DNA from: Candidatus Bathyarchaeota archaeon
Lineage (GTDB): Archaea; Thermoproteota; Bathyarchaeia; Bathyarchaeales; Bathyarchaeaceae
Length of the DNA stretch: 12,920 nt
Assembly (NCBI GenBank): GCA_029883255.1
Contig: JAOUJL010000024.1
Coordinates: 1 to 12,920, forward strand
Direction of reading: 5' to 3'
Shown piece after piece: positions 12,311-12,920 of the stretch; positions within the stretch are counted from its first letter, which is position 1; the number at the start of each line of letters is the position of its first letter. Below the pieces are notes generated by a model. The model was given only the letters and a program-made list of their open reading frames with translations, was not told the DNA's origin and did no database searches. Made by a program: the position numbers and the translations under genes.

Positions 12311-12920
12311 ATGGACGTTTTAGAACAAGGCAGAGGAGAATTACTAGCATGGCAAGACCCTGACGAACATCGAAGATGGATCGCGCAAAACAAGTCCAGA
12401 AGCCTCATAGATAAACAAATGAACCTAAAACAAGCAGTCACCAAATTCGTACGAGACGGCAACTTCATAGCCTGCGGCGGATTCGGACACGTCAGAATCT
12501 CAATGGCAGCCATCTATGAAGTAATAAGACAAAACAAACGGAAATTGACCATGGCTGGAAAAACCGCCGTCCACGACATCGACGTTCTAGTAGCCGCAGG
12601 CTGCGTAAACAAGGTAGAAGCGGCCTACTGCTTCGGACACGAACTAAGAGGTCTATCACCTGCTTCCAGAAGAGCCGTAGAAGAGGGAAAAGTGAAAGTT
12701 CTAGCCGAAATCTCAAACGCTGGCTTCCAATGGCGCTTCAAAGCAGCTGCCATGGGGCTCCCATTCATCCCAACACGAGTAATGCTAGGCACAGACACCC
12801 TAAAATATAGCTCTGCAAAAGTCGTCAAAGACCCTTTCAGCGGAAAGCCTCTGTGTCTTCTTCCTGCATGTTACCCAGACATTGTCATCATGCATGTACA
12901 CCGCTGCGACAAATACGGAA
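12311..12920 (+). CDS. Class I CoA-transferase subunit A (glutaconate CoA-transferase-like), 3' end cut by window
   Basis: The first 203 residues of a protein open to the window end. Seen: LKQAVTKFVRDGNFIACGGFGHVRISMAAIYEVIRQ (about residues 39-74; key Gly-Gly-Phe-Gly), LTMAGKTAVHDIDVLVAAGC, then VNKVEAAYCFGHE, SPASRRAVEEGKVKV, and MGLPFIPTRVMLGTD. These match the alpha subunit of glutaconate/3-oxoacid class I CoA-transferases, which move CoA between carboxylates; the catalytic Glu is in the beta subunit, expected downstream. The substrate cannot be told. A short N-terminal extension (about 35 residues, GRGELLAWQDPDEHRRW) precedes the family start. Codons end in C or A more than in the small genes to the left. 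Confidence 0.88.
   Translation, partial: MDVLEQGRGELLAWQDPDEHRRWIAQNKSRSLIDKQMNLKQAVTKFVRDGNFIACGGFGHVRISMAAIYEVIRQNKRKLTMAGKTAVHDIDVLVAAGCVNKVEAAYCFGHELRGLSPASRRAVEEGKVKVLAEISNAGFQWRFKAAAMGLPFIPTRVMLGTDTLKYSSAKVVKDPFSGKPLCLLPACYPDIVIMHVHRCDKYG

Overview
The window looks archaeal, most likely from an uncultured TACK-type lineage such as a Bathyarchaeia relative. The lineage is inference. What can be seen is: TTTAAA or TTTATA boxes about 25-40 bases before starts, frequent GTG and TTG starts with GGAGG-type ribosome sites, an SMC-ScpA-ScpB condensin operon, a TrmB-type regulator with a MEDS domain, and many tiny Cys-rich metal-binding proteins.

Layout. (1) 1-4210, plus strand: the 3' five-sixths of smc, then scpA and scpB, all overlapping as one chromosome-organisation operon. 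(2) 4468-6960, minus strand: thiol/peroxide defence genes. In transcription order these are a small C2H2 zinc finger, an OsmC/Ohr-like peroxidase and a Bcp-type peroxiredoxin, then a separately promoted desulforedoxin-like 47-residue protein and a thioredoxin-reductase-like flavoprotein. (3) 6961-7242: a promoter/operator region and a GC-rich hairpin unit that may be a small RNA or a miniature element. (4) 7243-8658, minus strand: a TrmB HTH + TrmB effector domain + MEDS domain regulator. (5) 8684-10050, plus strand: several small ORFs of unknown function and a 63-residue zinc ribbon. (6) 10081-11499: a pyridine nucleotide-disulfide oxidoreductase with the redox CxxxxC and His-Glu dyad, resembling mycothione reductase or dihydrolipoamide dehydrogenase. 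(7) 11500-12160: a scar region with a decayed GH15 glucoamylase-like fragment, a second copy of the zinc ribbon, and a decayed tyrosine-recombinase fragment. (8) 12311-end: the 5' part of a class I CoA-transferase subunit A gene.

The most interesting signal is a 22-bp inverted repeat, GTTRCTGT-N6-ACAGYCAC, present five times and each time next to a TATA-like box. The copies stand before the zinc finger/OsmC/peroxiredoxin genes, over the promoter between the TrmB-MEDS regulator and a divergent small gene, before a cluster of small ORFs, before the disulfide reductase, and before the second zinc-ribbon gene. I infer a local redox or thiol-stress regulon, probably controlled (and autoregulated) by the TrmB-MEDS protein. 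Three copies also share more upstream sequence, so the promoter itself seems to have been duplicated.
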